Assembly (NCBI GenBank): GCA_021826765.1
Contig: JAKAYK010000007.1
Coordinates: 1-22,033 of the forward strand
DNA from: Thermoplasmata archaeon
GTDB taxonomy: Archaea; Thermoplasmatota; Thermoplasmata; Thermoplasmatales; Thermoplasmataceae
Reading direction: 5' to 3'
Length of the DNA: 22,033 bases
The position numbers and the translations under genes were made by a program. The stretch's first letter is position 1, and each line of letters opens with the position of its first letter. Below the pieces are notes generated by a model, which saw only the letters and a list, made by a program, of their open reading frames with translations, made no database searches and was not told the origin of the DNA. Positions 21,328-22,033 of the stretch are shown here, piece by piece.

Positions 21328-22033
21328 TTATTTCAAATATAGGGGGCCATTATCCTCTATGAGCTTCACAGTCTGTTCATTGGCCCATTTTTCCTGAAAA
21401 TATTTTATTATATCTGCAGAATGAACTACTCTGCCCGTCGAAATGCTCTCATTGTGTATCCCTTTTATTTCAGTGGAAAGCCTTATATTGATTCCTGATT
21501 GGAGTGCCCTCAGGCAGAAATCTATGTCTTCAAAACCAACCCTGTAATTTTCGTCATAGCCCCCTGTACTTTTCAGAATTCCAGAAGAAAACATGTGAAA
21601 TGCGCCTGTAACAATTCCTTTGTTGGAAGGGTTGATTTTTCTGTAATGGTTAATGTACAAGAATTTATTCAATCCCATGCTTCGCATATAATTCATTTTT
21701 CGAAAAGCATCAAAAGGGGCCCTGTGAATTTTTACCTCCTTCAGGAAATAACCTATAAATGAACCATCAATTGTGGAACTTACCAGATTCACTGATATTC
21801 CTGCATGTTGAATGTGACCATCAGGAAAATTGAGGATTGCGCCAACAACCGTATTCATGCTGGAAGCAATTTTAATAGCTTTTTCAAGAGAATTGCCGGA
21901 AAGAGTGACATCATCATTCATATTCAGGTATATATCCGCATTTATTTCTTCCAATCCCTTATTCACGGATTTTGCGAAGCTGAAACTCTCACCCGAATCC
22001 TCAACTGCTGTTAATGTGATATTCTCTTTTATG
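21328..22033 (-). CDS. Family 2 glycosyltransferase, N-terminus outside the window
   Basis: The frame is open to the last base of the window, so about 235 C-terminal residues are seen. VEDSGESFSFAKSVNKGLEE followed by DIYLNMNDDV is the GT2 nucleotide-sugar site with the DxD-like acidic cluster. GAFHMFSSGILKSTGGYDEN and VGFEDIDFCLRALQSG match the C-terminal GT2 acceptor/catalytic region seen in rhamnosyl- and galactosyltransferase-like enzymes. It probably builds surface polysaccharide or protein glycans. The GTG at 21966 is not the true start, since conserved sequence continues upstream. The sugar specificity is unknown. Confidence 0.85.
   Translation of the reverse strand, partial: IKENITLTAVEDSGESFSFAKSVNKGLEEINADIYLNMNDDVTLSGNSLEKAIKIASSMNTVVGAILNFPDGHIQHAGISVNLVSSTIDGSFIGYFLKEVKIHRAPFDAFRKMNYMRSMGLNKFLYINHYRKINPSNKGIVTGAFHMFSSGILKSTGGYDENYRVGFEDIDFCLRALQSGINIRLSTEIKGIHNESISTGRVVHSADIIKYFQEKWANEQTVKLIEDNGPLYLK

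Noticed and set aside
1..22033. CRISPR array, rRNA, tRNA, prophage or defence system
   Set aside because: I saw no regularly spaced direct repeats, tRNA cloverleaf, rRNA signature, integrase or known defence gene in the window.

Overview
The window is archaeal chromosomal DNA. Its ribosomal proteins (uS5, eL37, eS27, eL44), archaeal-type SecY, AdkA, Cbf5, Nop5, Nop10, Lsm, aIF2-alpha and Topo VI are archaeal families. The best guess for lineage is the Thermoplasmata. The spc-type operon lacks the L34e and L14e genes that many archaea carry between adk and cbf5. A paired trehalose-phosphate synthase/phosphatase is present, Nop5 is very short, and several operons seem to start with a TATA box about 25-30 nt before the first codon, which implies leaderless mRNA. 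One feature argues against a classical Thermoplasma/Picrophilus/Ferroplasma genome: a complete topoisomerase VI, which from memory is reported missing there and replaced by gyrase.

Layout. (1) 1-7253, plus strand: a tightly packed operon of L18 (cut by the window edge), S5, L30, L15, SecY, AdkA, an EMC3/YidC-like membrane protein, CMP kinase, Cbf5 and a shortened Nop5. Most junctions overlap by 4 to 44 nt. (2) 7257-9056, minus strand: Lsm - L37e - purF, with the purF start buried inside L37e. (3) 9185-11369, minus strand: L44e - S27e - aIF2-alpha - Nop10 - PAC2-family protein, again with overlapping stop/start codons. (4) 11370-13906: a looser, AT-richer accessory stretch. It holds a hairpin resembling an IS200/IS605 right end, a small ribbon-helix-helix gene whose start codon sits inside an inverted repeat, and an MFS drug-exporter-like gene. 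(5) 13907-18178, plus strand: an unrecognised helical protein, Top6B, Top6A and a nitrilase-family hydrolase. (6) 18175-22033, minus strand: trehalose-6-phosphate phosphatase and synthase, MtnA, and a GT2 glycosyltransferase cut by the window end.

How the genes work together. Blocks 1-3 supply the ribosome, protein export and insertion, nucleotide salvage (AMP and CMP kinases), the first step of purine synthesis, and parts of both guide-RNA modification machines: H/ACA (Cbf5, Nop10) and C/D (Nop5). Block 5 supplies a type IIB DNA topoisomerase. Block 6 makes trehalose through trehalose 6-phosphate and handles methylthioribose phosphate. I see no tRNA, rRNA, CRISPR array, or obvious defence or phage system. 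The most interesting points are Topo VI in this context with an unknown partner gene, the minimal Nop5, the SecY N-terminal membrane extension, and the RHH operator/IS-end island.
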